Below are positions 9,265-17,832 of a stretch of 64,000 nt of DNA, piece after piece; position 1 is the first letter of the stretch, and each line of letters starts with the position of its first letter. The translations under genes were made by a program, and so were the position numbers. Source of the stretch: Clostridium drakei (GTDB lineage: Bacteria; Bacillota; Clostridia; Clostridiales; Clostridiaceae). The stretch is taken from assembly GCF_000633595.2 (NCBI RefSeq), contig NZ_JIBU02000048.1:1-64000 (forward strand). The letters run 5' to 3'. Below the pieces are notes generated by a model. That model was given only the letters and a program-made list of their open reading frames with translations. It was not told the origin of the DNA and ran no database searches.

Positions 9265-9693
9265 TCATACAATATGGGTTACTTCATTGACAAAGGTATC
9301 AATATTTACTTTCATTATCCAGTCTGAATTTTGCGGAGATGTAAAGGGTGGCTTACCACCAAAGGACTTTATACAAATTGAGTGTTTAATAAGTTCTTGC
9401 GGTATATTTTTTTCTATCACCTTTTGAAATGTATTGGGATACGCATTACATAGATAAATGGCAAACTGCTTTGATAATAGCAAGGTAGTGTTTTCACGAA
9501 TAAAACTAATAACTGGCTTATAGAGTTTTCCCATACGCACACCAGAACCAATGATTATTGTATCAAAGGACTCAATTTTGAGTGTTGAATTCTTAATATC
9601 GCAAACCACACAGTCTGTTATTTTATTCGCCAATAGCTCCGCACACTCTTGGCTTGCACCAGACTTAGTCGAGTATAAAATCAGTGTTGACAT
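9265..9693 (-). CDS. Flavodoxin-domain protein (HemG-like fold)
   Basis: 142 residues beginning STLILYSTKSGAS, an FMN phosphate-binding loop, with IGSGVRMGKLY at about 49-59. The pattern fits the flavodoxin_5 group, which includes protoporphyrinogen oxidase HemG and many redox proteins of unknown partner. It is the last gene of a TetR-led operon, 3 bases after the small membrane protein gene. A role in redox or detoxification is an inference from context. Confidence 0.75.
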   Translation of the reverse strand: MSTLILYSTKSGASQECAELLANKITDCVVCDIKNSTLKIESFDTIIIGSGVRMGKLYKPVISFIRENTTLLLSKQFAIYLCNAYPNTFQKVIEKNIPQELIKHSICIKSFGGKPPFTSPQNSDWIMKVNIDTFVNEVTHIV

Positions 9694-9696
9694 GGT

Positions 9697-9897
9697 TTAT
9701 TTTCCTTTCTTTATATTCTGCAGGGTAACAACCAATAATATCAAAGTAACAAAGCAAAAAGCAAACGATGCTATACCACAATTTATGTGAAAGTTAATGG
9801 AACCGGGTTGACCTGATTTCAGCCATAAGCCACAAATCATAGTTGACAACATAAGTAAGAGTGTTATTACTGAACTAATCATAGTTGCCATCTTCAT
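9697..9897 (-). CDS. Small two-helix membrane protein
   Basis: 66 residues with hydrophobic stretches at about 5-25 and 40-60. The loop between them, SGQPGSINFHIN, contains a His that could bind heme or quinone. Not recognised as a characterised family. It lies 18 bases after the TetR gene and 3 bases before the flavodoxin gene, so it probably works with that redox protein under TetR control. Confidence 0.6.
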   Translation of the reverse strand: MKMATMISSVITLLLMLSTMICGLWLKSGQPGSINFHINCGIASFAFCFVTLILLVVTLQNIKKGK

Positions 9898-9915
9898 TTA
9901 GAAATTCTCCTTTCT

Positions 9916-10482
9916 TTAGCTGATCAAGTTATCAATCAACATATCAATAAATTTGTTTCTATCTTCAGTATCATACAAGTCAATGCCACTGTATATACGG
10001 AATGCAGCCGGAGATATTCCAGCAATTTGGATAGGGTGCAGAATCTGTAATGCAATAATTCGCAATTTGATTTCTTCTTTTTCCTCACCAAAAATTTCTT
10101 TGAGAATAGGGGTTAAATAAAGTGGAGTTTGCATATCTCCGTTTAGTATTCCTTGTGTTAACATGAATCGAATAAGATTATTGTTTGAGGTAGCAACATT
10201 GCATAATGCCTTTAGCATACCCTTTAATTTTTGAACTGGGTTTAGAGTTAAGTTAGGCTTATCTTCTAAAAAGCCCGTAGCCATTTTTGCTAAGACATCG
10301 CCAACAGCCATGCTTAACAAATTATCTTTAGAATTAAAATGATAATTTATTGAGCCAACTCCAACATTCGCTCGCTCAGCGATTTGTCGAACGGTTATCT
10401 TTTCTATATCTGAAACTTCATTCAAAATTTCTATTGCTGCTCGGATAATCCGATTCCTTGCATCCTGCTCTTTCTTAGCCAT
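9916..10482 (-). CDS. TetR/AcrR-family regulator
   Basis: 188 residues with an N-terminal helix-turn-helix: ITVRQIAERANVGVGSINYHFNSKDNL at about 30-57 (quoted in pieces ITVRQIAERANV and GSINYHFNSK). The ligand domain is not assignable. I place the start at MAKKEQD because GGAGG lies 8 bases upstream; the upstream in-frame ATG is part of that ribosome site. Two promoters just upstream (10529-10557 and 10744-10772) each overlap a CTGAACATGTTCAG-like operator, so it probably represses itself and the operon. Confidence 0.85.
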   Translation of the reverse strand: MAKKEQDARNRIIRAAIEILNEVSDIEKITVRQIAERANVGVGSINYHFNSKDNLLSMAVGDVLAKMATGFLEDKPNLTLNPVQKLKGMLKALCNVATSNNNLIRFMLTQGILNGDMQTPLYLTPILKEIFGEEKEEIKLRIIALQILHPIQIAGISPAAFRIYSGIDLYDTEDRNKFIDMLIDNLIS

Positions 10483-10510
10483 TCTCAATACCTCCATATT
10501 TCAGTTGTTT

Positions 10511-10705
10511 TTAGTTCAAAACATGCTCAGTATAGCGAATAAAAAACTTCCCGTCAACATAGCTGAACAAGCCTTTACGGTTTGCATCATGATATTTGGT
10601 AAGTAAGAGAATACAGGATGAAAATAAAGCTAATGCTACACGGACAACAACTATGACGGTTGGTACTGTACTCAAAATGAAATGAATAGGCAGTATTAAA
10701 AACAA
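10511..10705 (-). CDS. Small hydrophobic protein, possibly truncated
   Basis: 64 residues. The first about 38 are hydrophobic (VVVRVALALFSSCILLL), and the last 20 are read through the downstream TetR promoter. The TTG start has AGGAGG 4-5 bases upstream and a strong regulated promoter. The tail overlapping a second promoter and operator suggests the original 3' end was lost and the frame now runs on until a chance stop. Not recognised. It could still be a real short membrane protein. Confidence 0.4.
   Translation of the reverse strand: MFLILPIHFILSTVPTVIVVVRVALALFSSCILLLTKYHDANRKGLFSYVDGKFFIRYTEHVLN
10514..10557 (-). promoter_or_regulatory. Second TetR promoter with degenerate operator
   Basis: On the minus strand TTGACG, 17 bases, TATACT, followed by GAGCATGTTTTGAAC, a degraded form of the palindrome at 10732. 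It drives the TetR/small-membrane/flavodoxin genes. Confidence 0.6.
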
Positions 10706-10731
10706 AACACCTCCTTTATACTGAATATGTT

Positions 10732-10772
10732 CTGAACATGTTCAGTATAACGCGGTTAATCTGTTTTGTCAA
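10732..10772 (-). promoter_or_regulatory. Promoter with TetR operator
   Basis: On the minus strand TTGACA, 17 bases, TATACT, with the perfect palindrome CTGAACATGTTCAG overlapping the end of the -10 box. It directs transcription toward 10705. Confidence 0.75.
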
Positions 10773-10890
10773 GCCTTAATCGTGGGTAATAAAGGTGAAG
10801 AACATACTATAAAAACCCCAAAAATCACTAATGAGCGTTGTTATAAAAGAGTAGGATTGCTTTAAGCTGTCACACTTCTTTTAACTATGT

Positions 10891-11126
10891 TTACTGTTTA
10901 CATTTTGCGATAAAATTTTGCACTTCAACTTCAAGCGGTGTCGTTTTTTCCACGGTCAACTCTCGCTTTGTTTTTGTTATTTTCTTTGCCTAAAAAAGAT
11001 ATGTGCTGCCTTGTTTTATTTAATAGCCTGCGGTTTACATTTCAAGCAGAAAAGTATTGAAGTCAGCAGGCTTTTTTTGCAAGAACAATGCCAATGATTT
11101 CTCTGATTTTATCGGAGAATGAGGGA
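10891..11126 (-). pseudogene. Decayed MobA/MobL-type relaxase C-terminus
   Basis: Reading the minus strand with frame changes gives SDKIREIIGIVLAKK, then KPADFNTFLLEM-stop-TAGY-stop-IKQG, then EKTTPLEVEVQNFIAK. This resembles the C-terminal part of mobilisation relaxases on small clostridial/Lachnospiraceae elements. At least three in-frame stops and one frameshift show it is dead. The rest of the gap 10706-11306 holds a copy of the 11157 repeat and the PadR promoter. Confidence 0.5.
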
Positions 11127-11156
11127 GTTTGGTTGGTCTTTTTTTATGTCCGAAAT

Positions 11157-11229
11157 TAAGTGATTCTTAGACTCAGGTGGAGTTTCATATAAAAAAAGTT
11201 GTGGTATTAGCAATGGTAGCGATCGAATA
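11157..11229 (+). repeat. Short copy of a repeat also found at 37201-37415
   Basis: AAGTGATTCTTAGACTCAGG at 11158-11177 and the following GTGGAGTTTCATATAA ... TGGTAGC match the minus strand at 37415-37201. About 150 nt between two GGAGTT-containing words are missing here, as expected from deletion between short direct repeats. Confidence 0.6.
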
Positions 11230-11237
11230 AATACTAC

Positions 11238-11296
11238 TTGACAATACGTAGTAGTAGATATATTATGTAATTAACAACTATTACGTAATACAAAGT
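11238..11296 (+). promoter_or_regulatory. PadR promoter with ATTACGTAAT operator
   Basis: TTGACA, 17 bases, TATTAT (11238-11266). A palindrome TATTACGTAATA lies just downstream at 11279-11290, and related TACGTA and ATGTAAT words occur around the -10. Confidence 0.65.
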
Positions 11297-11306
11297 AGGT
11301 GATTTA

Positions 11307-11627
11307 GTGGCTAATGATACTCAAATATTAAAAGGACTACTTGAAGGATGTATTCTTAAAATAGTAAATAAAGAGGAGACATATGGTTATGAGATATGTG
11401 AAAGGTTAATAGATTATGGGTTTGAAGCTATTTCGGAGAGTAGTGTATATCCTATACTTATAAGATTAGAAAAGAAAAAACTATTATACTCTATTATGAA
11501 AAAATCATCTTTAGGACCAATGAGAAAGTATTATTATCTCACAGAGGAAGGTGTTGTAGAATTAAAAGACTTCATATTATCTTGGGATAAAATAAAGAAA
11601 AATATTGATAATGTATTGGAGGGATAG
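11307..11627 (+). CDS. PadR-family transcriptional regulator
   Basis: 106 residues with a winged helix of PadR type: LKGLLEGCILKIV, ETYGYEICERL and SSVYPILIRLEKK are the usual landmarks at about 8-60. The start is GTG, with AGGTGA 6 bases upstream. The next gene starts 3 bases after its stop and encodes a membrane protein, the normal partner arrangement. The palindromic operator at its promoter suggests autorepression. The inducing compound is unknown. Confidence 0.85.
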   Translation: MANDTQILKGLLEGCILKIVNKEETYGYEICERLIDYGFEAISESSVYPILIRLEKKKLLYSIMKKSSLGPMRKYYYLTEEGVVELKDFILSWDKIKKNIDNVLEG

Positions 11628-11630
11628 ATA

Positions 11631-12323
11631 ATGTTTTCTGGAATGAAGTTAAGAAAAATTAGAATAAGAGAGCAAAAAAAATTCAATGAGAAAAATTTAT
11701 GTTTGTATAGAAATATAACTTCTTATATTAAAGATAGTAATTTAACTCAAAATGAAAAAGAAGAAGTTTTACAACAAATTATGGATATGATGTTACAAGC
11801 ACAAGCAGAGGATAAATCTATTGATATATTCATCGGTAAGGATTATGAGGCATTTTGCGAATCAATTATTCAGGAGTTTAACAATAGTAGAAATATAATT
11901 TATAAAGTATTTAATTACATACAAAAATATATGGTATCCCTTATGTTAATTTTAATGATGATGGTATTAGGGAATTTAATTAAGAACTATTCTCTTCCAG
12001 CAAGTATTACAGTAGACCAGTTTATACTTGGAAGTGCGGTTTCTTTATTTATTCTTCCGTTTTTTAAAAATAAAAGTTATGAGAAAGTATATATTCCTAT
12101 AAGCGAAAAGATTAACTTCAAAATTAATAACATAAATAAAAGCCATCCTTTTTTTATTGTTATAGTAGGTTTATTTCTTGTCAGATTTGTAGCTATTAAA
12201 ATGCTTGGTTCAGAAATTTTAAACTATAATTTTATTTTTTATAAAAACCTCTATATTATATTATTTATATTCGTCATAATCGGAGGAATAGAAATATATA
12301 AAAGAGTCTATAATAGGGGCTAA
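11631..12323 (+). CDS. PadR-linked integral membrane protein
   Basis: 230 residues. The N-terminal 95 residues are soluble and helical, with LTQNEKEEVLQQI and FIGKDYEAFCESII, a pattern seen in DUF1048/DUF1129-like proteins encoded next to PadR regulators. Four or so membrane helices follow (about 105-130, 135-155, 175-195, 205-225). Translationally coupled to the PadR gene. Function is not known; a role in envelope stress or export is inference. Confidence 0.6.
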   Translation: MFSGMKLRKIRIREQKKFNEKNLCLYRNITSYIKDSNLTQNEKEEVLQQIMDMMLQAQAEDKSIDIFIGKDYEAFCESIIQEFNNSRNIIYKVFNYIQKYMVSLMLILMMMVLGNLIKNYSLPASITVDQFILGSAVSLFILPFFKNKSYEKVYIPISEKINFKINNINKSHPFFIVIVGLFLVRFVAIKMLGSEILNYNFIFYKNLYIILFIFVIIGGIEIYKRVYNRG

Positions 12324-12404
12324 AAGGCAATTGGTAATGAAAGAGTATTCAGAAACCAAAGATATTGTCTAAAAAATAGAAGAAATAAACATTAAACAAA
12401 AACC

Positions 12405-12435
12405 AGAGCTGAGAGTAAAATCTTAGCTCTTTTTT
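12405..12435 (+). terminator. Terminator after the PadR pair
   Basis: AGAGCT ... AGCTCT stem followed by TTTTT; nearly the same sequence as the terminator at 8910. Confidence 0.65.
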
Positions 12436-12456
12436 CATGGAGAAGTTAATAGGATT

Positions 12457-12582
12457 ATGGTAAGAAATAATGGGATCACGAACCAGCGCAAATTAAGCAT
12501 TAAATCTTTCGTTGACCCTCTAAGTGAATTAAAATATAATGATATTGATCTAATAGGTAAATACTGGACAGCTCTGTATTAA
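12457..12582 (+). pseudogene. Unrecognised short frame, probable gene remnant
   Basis: A 41-residue frame with no convincing ribosome site reads KSFVDPLSELKYNDIDLIG and ends GKYWTALY. The composition is protein-like but I recognise no family. It lies among mobile-element debris in the gap 12324-12728, which otherwise holds only the promoter below. Confidence 0.25.
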
Positions 12583-12626
12583 AGGGATTTGAGAACATAT
12601 CCATAAATGTGATTGTAGAAGAAATC

Positions 12627-12680
12627 TTAAGATAATGTTAAGGTTGACCATGTTTAACTGAAAGGTATGGTAATTATAAT
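12627..12680 (+). promoter_or_regulatory. Promoter and direct-repeat operator of the BceAB-like operon
   Basis: TTAAGAT/GTTAAGG direct words at 12627-12643 lie upstream of TTTAAC, 16 bases, TATAAT (12653-12680). This arrangement fits activation by the response regulator encoded next. Confidence 0.45.
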
Positions 12681-12728
12681 GAAGTTACAGCTCGAAGTTA
12701 TGAGGAGCAAGAATAGGGGAGGGAAATC

Positions 12729-13415
12729 ATGAAGAAAAATATTCTTATTGTAGATGACGAGAAAGAAATTCGTGAGCTTATGCGATTGTATATAGAAAAG
12801 GAAGGATTTTGTGTTATACAGGCTGAAAATGGATTGGAAGCGCTTAAACAAGCAGCATCTGAACGGATTGATTTGGCTGTTATTGACATTATGATGCCAG
12901 AGCTTAACGGTTATCAGCTTATGAAAAGTTTGAGAGAACATAGCAATATTCCTATTATTATCGTGAGTGCCAAAACGGAAAATCATGAGAAAATATTGGG
13001 ACTTGACCTTGGTGCGGACGATTATGTGACAAAGCCTTTTGACCCATTAGAGGTCACTGCCAGAATCAAAGCTCAATTACGCCGTTATGACGGGTGTGCG
13101 GTGGATTCTCAAGCAGCTTTACTAACAGCAGGTGAATTGTGTATGGATGTTTGTGCTTGTACTCTTAGATTTGGAAGCAGAATAATCCCTCTTACTGCCA
13201 CGGAATTTAATATAATGAAGTTATTTATGCAAAGTCCTGGACGTGTATACACCAAACAACAGATTTATGAAGCTGCATGGCAGGAGACAGCCATGGTGGA
13301 CGACAATACAGTGATGGTAGCTATTAGCAAGTTGCGAAGCAAACTTCCAGGAGATGGTGAGGTATTCATCGGAACTGTACGGGGATTAGGGTATCGCCTG
13401 GAGGTGCGTACATGA
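12729..13415 (+). CDS. OmpR-family response regulator
   Basis: 228 residues: receiver domain with phospho-acceptor Asp53 in VIDIMMPE and Lys in VTKPFDP, then a winged-helix DNA-binding domain (about 130-226, with TATEFNIMKLF and GTVRGLGYRLE). GGGGAGGGAAATC precedes the ATG. Its stop overlaps the kinase start by 4 bases. GC content is clearly higher than the 11-12 kb genes, suggesting acquisition with the four-gene unit. It probably activates the downstream ABC transporter in response to a peptide antibiotic. Confidence 0.88.
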   Translation: MKKNILIVDDEKEIRELMRLYIEKEGFCVIQAENGLEALKQAASERIDLAVIDIMMPELNGYQLMKSLREHSNIPIIIVSAKTENHEKILGLDLGADDYVTKPFDPLEVTARIKAQLRRYDGCAVDSQAALLTAGELCMDVCACTLRFGSRIIPLTATEFNIMKLFMQSPGRVYTKQQIYEAAWQETAMVDDNTVMVAISKLRSKLPGDGEVFIGTVRGLGYRLEVRT

Positions 13416-14530
13416 AGAAAAAATGTAGTTTCAAAAAAGTTATCATGCGCAGTTTTATAAGATATACCATAGGAATTGCATTGACGCTTCTGATATTAGA
13501 GCTTCTATTTAGTCTGTTTACATTAAATAACGGGATGAACTTCTCGGAACTAGCGTTTTCTCCTTTGGCTAAAGAGACAAAAAAATTGCAAATCATACTT
13601 TCGATTTTCTGGAATCTTATCACAGTTGCGGTATATTTTATAGGTATTGTTCTTTTTGGGCGTGGAATCAGCAGGAAAATCATGGAGCCTGTGGAGAAAA
13701 TGCAAGAAGGTTTCAAGGAGGTCACTGCTGGCCATTTAGACACTATACTGGACTTTGAAACAGAAACGGAATTTGAGGAAATGCGAGATGCTTTCAATTT
13801 TATGGCACGAAAGCTGAAAGACTCCGAAGAAAAGCGAATGCTAATGGAAAATGAAAGGATGCAGCTTTTTTCTCACATTGCCCATGACTTGAAAACTCCC
13901 ATGACAACAATTTATGGATACGCTGGGGCTTTAGAAAGCGGTATGGTGGAGGAACCGGAGAAGCAAAGAGAATACCATATGGCAATTAAAACGAAATCTG
14001 CACAGATGAACAAATTAATTGACCAGTTACTTTCCTATTCAAAGTTGGGTACACCACAATACCAGATGAATTTTGCGAAAGGTGACCTTGTAGAACTACT
14101 TCGTGTGTCTTGTGCCACTTTGTTTGGTGAAATGGAAAGCAGGCAGATGAAATTGGAGCTGCGGTTACCGGACAAACCTATATTCTTCATGGTGGATTCA
14201 TTAGAAATCAACCGCGCTATTGGGAATTTGTTGACTAACGCAATTCGCCATAATCCGTTGGGCAGTCTATTGTCTGTGGGAATTACGAATGAGCCCGATG
14301 GTATCGAGATACAAATTGCTGATAACGGAGTGGCTATCCCTGAAGCCATCGTTGGGAATCTGTTCGAACCTTTTGTATCTGGCAGTGATTCAAGAAGTAC
14401 CAGCAGTGGAACTGGACTTGGACTTGCTATTGTTAAAAAGGTGATGGAACAGCATTCTGGCCAGGTTATGCTATTGGATGCACCTTATCCCTATACAAAG
14501 ATGTTTGTCTTAAGTTTTCCCCAAATTTAA
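13412..14530 (+). CDS. Membrane sensor histidine kinase
   Basis: 372 residues with two N-terminal membrane helices (about 10-35 and 62-85), a HAMP region (about 88-140), the phospho-acceptor His158 in SHIAHDLKTPM, an N box NLLTNAIRHN and G boxes IADNGVAIP and GTGLGLAIVKK. The short extracellular loop between the helices (about 25 residues) fits kinases that sense through a partner transporter or within the membrane. Partner of the regulator it overlaps; the ABC genes follow 20 bases later. Confidence 0.88.
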   Translation: MKKKCSFKKVIMRSFIRYTIGIALTLLILELLFSLFTLNNGMNFSELAFSPLAKETKKLQIILSIFWNLITVAVYFIGIVLFGRGISRKIMEPVEKMQEGFKEVTAGHLDTILDFETETEFEEMRDAFNFMARKLKDSEEKRMLMENERMQLFSHIAHDLKTPMTTIYGYAGALESGMVEEPEKQREYHMAIKTKSAQMNKLIDQLLSYSKLGTPQYQMNFAKGDLVELLRVSCATLFGEMESRQMKLELRLPDKPIFFMVDSLEINRAIGNLLTNAIRHNPLGSLLSVGITNEPDGIEIQIADNGVAIPEAIVGNLFEPFVSGSDSRSTSSGTGLGLAIVKKVMEQHSGQVMLLDAPYPYTKMFVLSFPQI

Positions 14531-14550
14531 GGATACAAAAAGATGGAGGG

Positions 14551-16887
14551 ATGGATATGTATCAAAAAATTATTAAAAACGATATACGCAAAAGTAAGTT
14601 GATTACCGCCACCATTGCAACATTTATACTCATTGCGGCCATGCTTACTTCTTTATCTTTATCACTTACAGTAAACCTGTTTGGCGCTATGGAAAATATG
14701 ATTCTTTCAGCAAAGTCACTTCACTTTATGCAGATGCACACAGGCAACGTAGATATGGGTCAGTTGCAAAGCTTCGCTGCTGCCAATGAAAGTGTAGAGG
14801 ATTATCAGGTGTTGGAGTTCCTTAACATTGAGGGTGCGAATATTGTCATTGGAAACGATTCTCTTGCCAAAAGCGTACAGGATAACGGCCTTTCAGTGCA
14901 AAGTAAGAAATTCGACTTTCTCCTTAACTTAAATGGTGAAGTCATCCATCCTGCCAACGGCCAAATCTATGTCCCCATCTATTACATGAAGGAAGGAAAT
15001 GTGGCAATTGGCAATAGAGTGAAAATACATGGTGTTTCCTTTACTGTAGCGGGATTTTTGCGAGATTCTGTTATGAATGCATCTATGGTAAGCTCTAAGC
15101 GGTTTCTTGTGAGCCAAGCTGATTTTGAAAGAGTCCGTGAGTTTGGAAAGTTAGAACACCTTATTGAGTTCCGATTGGTAAAAGGAATTTCATTCCCGGT
15201 TTTCGAGGCAGCCTATCTCCATGCAGGGCTTCCGGCAAACGGCCCGCCTGCTATTACTTATACCCAAGTGAAGATGATAAACGGCATTACAGACGGGATT
15301 ATGATTGCCGTGTTGGTGTTGATAGCCATTCTTGTTATCATTGTGGCATTTTTGTGCATCCGTTTTACGTTACTGGCTAAAATCGAGGAGGATTATAAGG
15401 AAATAGGCATATTGAAGGCTGTTGGGATGAGGGTATCGCAGATTAAAAAACTCTATCTTGCGAAATATGGTGCTATAGCAGGTGCGGCTTGCGTGCTGGG
15501 ATTTCTGGCATCATTACCCATCCAAACGTTTTTTATGAAAAATATTCGCCTCTACATGGGAGAAAGCGGCAGCCCATTGACTGGCTTGATCTGCGGACTT
15601 TTGGGGGCTATGGTAATCTGCGTGGTTGTCATGCTGTATGTGAACAGCGTGTTGCAGTGCTTCCGTAAAATATCTGCAGCGCAAGCAGTGCGATTTGGTG
15701 CTCCTCAGGAAAAATCGAAAGCGGTCAGAACATTTAAACTTAGTAATAATAGGCTCTTTTCTAAAAATATTTTTTTGGGAATCAAGGATGTTATTTCCCG
15801 GAAAAAGATATACGTTACTATGCTGATGGTATTGGTAATTTCATCGTTTATTATGATTGTGCCTCAAAATATTAGCAATACTATTTCTAAAGAAAGTTTC
15901 ATTACCTACATGGGCATGGGAATTTGCGATGTTAATATCGGAGTGATGCGAACACAGGTGCAGGACGTTATGGAGAAGACGGCGGAAGTTGTTGATATGC
16001 TGAAAAAGGATAAGAATATTGAAAAGTATACTTTGTTTACCAGCATGATGCTAGATCGGAAAGCAGATGATGGAAGAATAGAGAAGCTAAGAGTGGCATC
16101 TGGTGACTATTCTAAATTTCCTATTACTTACTCTAATGGACGTGCCCCACAAGCTGAATCAGAACTTGCCATCTCTGTCCTCAATGCTAAAGACCTCGAA
16201 AAAACTGTTGGAGATGAAATCGTTTTAATTATTGATGGTGTAGAAAAACATCTGACGGTTTGTGGGATTTACTCTGATGTCACCAATGGTGGTCGAACGG
16301 CACAAGCTATTTTTCACACAAATAACGGAGATGTTCTGAGCGTAGGTATTGCAGTCAAATTTCGTGATCGTCAGAATATAGAGGTGGCAATATCGCAGTA
16401 CAGGAAACAGTTTTCCTTCGCTAAAGTTACTGGTATCGACGAAAGTATTGGACAGATGCTCGGCTCTATACGGGATGCCATAAAAATGGTTTCAATTGTT
16501 GCTATTGGGGCAACCACTCTGAGCACACTATTGGTCACAGTGTTGTTTATGAAGATGCTGGTGGTGAAAGACCGTTATCCTATTACTATACTGAAGTCAA
16601 TGGGCTTTACTGGTGTGGATATTCGGAAGCAGTACCTTACGCGCTCAATTACTGTGATGGCATTGGGCGTAATCATCGGAACGATTCTAGCACATACACT
16701 GGGAGAGCTTGTTGGGGTGGCAATCATTTCTTCCTTTGGCGCAACAACCTTCCAGTTTGCAGTAAACCCGTGGTTTGTATATTTTGTTTCACCTTTGCTA
16801 ATTGCGAGCTGCGTTGTTGTTGGCACTATGCTGGGTGTTTCCGGTATTCAGACATTAAAAATTTCAGAGTATATTAAGGAGGCTTGA
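14551..16887 (+). CDS. FtsX-type ABC permease (BceB-like, antimicrobial peptide)
   Basis: 778 residues with about ten membrane helices in two FtsX blocks (about 240-390 and 645-770) and two large extracellular segments. The overall plan resembles MacB/BceB-type permeases that remove peptide antibiotics from the membrane. AAGATGGAGGGATGG precedes an ATG at 14551 (from GGAGG to ATG 4 bases). The ATPase gene follows 4 bases after the stop. It belongs to a higher-GC island 12.7-17.7 kb. The exact drug is not predictable. Confidence 0.82.
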   Translation: MDMYQKIIKNDIRKSKLITATIATFILIAAMLTSLSLSLTVNLFGAMENMILSAKSLHFMQMHTGNVDMGQLQSFAAANESVEDYQVLEFLNIEGANIVIGNDSLAKSVQDNGLSVQSKKFDFLLNLNGEVIHPANGQIYVPIYYMKEGNVAIGNRVKIHGVSFTVAGFLRDSVMNASMVSSKRFLVSQADFERVREFGKLEHLIEFRLVKGISFPVFEAAYLHAGLPANGPPAITYTQVKMINGITDGIMIAVLVLIAILVIIVAFLCIRFTLLAKIEEDYKEIGILKAVGMRVSQIKKLYLAKYGAIAGAACVLGFLASLPIQTFFMKNIRLYMGESGSPLTGLICGLLGAMVICVVVMLYVNSVLQCFRKISAAQAVRFGAPQEKSKAVRTFKLSNNRLFSKNIFLGIKDVISRKKIYVTMLMVLVISSFIMIVPQNISNTISKESFITYMGMGICDVNIGVMRTQVQDVMEKTAEVVDMLKKDKNIEKYTLFTSMMLDRKADDGRIEKLRVASGDYSKFPITYSNGRAPQAESELAISVLNAKDLEKTVGDEIVLIIDGVEKHLTVCGIYSDVTNGGRTAQAIFHTNNGDVLSVGIAVKFRDRQNIEVAISQYRKQFSFAKVTGIDESIGQMLGSIRDAIKMVSIVAIGATTLSTLLVTVLFMKMLVVKDRYPITILKSMGFTGVDIRKQYLTRSITVMALGVIIGTILAHTLGELVGVAIISSFGATTFQFAVNPWFVYFVSPLLIASCVVVGTMLGVSGIQTLKISEYIKEA

Positions 16888-16891
16888 TATT

Positions 16892-17650
16892 ATGAATAGC
16901 ATTATTACAGGTAAAAATATTGTGAAAATTTTTGGAAAAGCTGGTGAGCAGGCTAAGGTGTTGAATGGAGTAAATATTGAAATAGCAAAAGGCGAATTTG
17001 TTGCCATAATGGGGCCCTCTGGTTCTGGGAAATCAACACTGCTGTTTGCACTCAGCGGTATGGATGAAATTACAAGTGGATCAGTGAAATTTGGTGATAC
17101 TGAGATATGTAAACTTAGCGAAAATGAGCTTGCGGATGTTCGCCGAACAAAAATGGGATTTGTCTTTCAACAGCCTACCATGCTAAAGAACTTAAATCTT
17201 TTGGATAATATCATCCTCCCCACTGTGCATAAAGGCAAAAAGGATATAGTGAAGCTTACACAAAGAGCAAAAAACCTGATGAAAAAAACGGGTATTTTGG
17301 GGCTTGAAAACAGGGATATTATGGAGGTTTCAGGTGGTCAGCTCCAGAGAACTGGAATATGCCGTTCATTAATGAATGAGCCTGATATTCTCTTTGCTGA
17401 TGAGCCCACTGGAGCACTTAACTCAAAGTCGGCGGAGGAAATCATGGAGCTGTTGGTGGACATCAACAAAGAAGGCACAGCCATATTGCTTGTTACCCAC
17501 GATGCAAAAGTTGCGGCTAGGGCTGATAGGGTTCTGTTTATGAAGGATGGAAATATCGTTTCTGAATTTCTGCTGCAAAAGTTAAGCGGTAGGGATATGG
17601 AGGTGAGAGAGAAAAAAGTACTGGTTGGGATGGCGGCTGTTGGTATTTAA
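16892..17650 (+). CDS. ABC transporter ATPase (BceA/MacB-like)
   Basis: 252 residues with Walker A GPSGSGKST at about 41-49, Q loop FVFQQPT, signature VSGGQLQR and Walker B ILFADEPTGALN. This is the MacB/LolD/BceA class that energises FtsX-type permeases. AAGGAGG lies 11 bases before the ATG. The C-terminus runs about 20 residues past the usual end, with basic residues. No terminator is obvious in the 279 bases that follow. Confidence 0.88.
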   Translation: MNSIITGKNIVKIFGKAGEQAKVLNGVNIEIAKGEFVAIMGPSGSGKSTLLFALSGMDEITSGSVKFGDTEICKLSENELADVRRTKMGFVFQQPTMLKNLNLLDNIILPTVHKGKKDIVKLTQRAKNLMKKTGILGLENRDIMEVSGGQLQRTGICRSLMNEPDILFADEPTGALNSKSAEEIMELLVDINKEGTAILLVTHDAKVAARADRVLFMKDGNIVSEFLLQKLSGRDMEVREKKVLVGMAAVGI

Positions 17651-17832
17651 GTGAGAAATAGCCATAGGCAGCACAGAAAATCTCTAAATTTTATTGATTA
17701 TGATTTGAAACCATAACATAAATGCAATGAGGAACAATACAAGGAGCAGCGGTGGCGAGAAAACGGTGACAAGAGCATTTCGCTGTTAATGGTAAAGAAC
17801 TCACTCTAAGAAATTTATTTAATAATAGTAAC

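Noticed and set aside
12729-17650. VanRS-like or glycopeptide resistance cluster
   Set aside because: The regulator and kinase are OmpR/HK type, but no vanA/H/X-type enzymes are present; the partners are an FtsX-type permease and ATPase.
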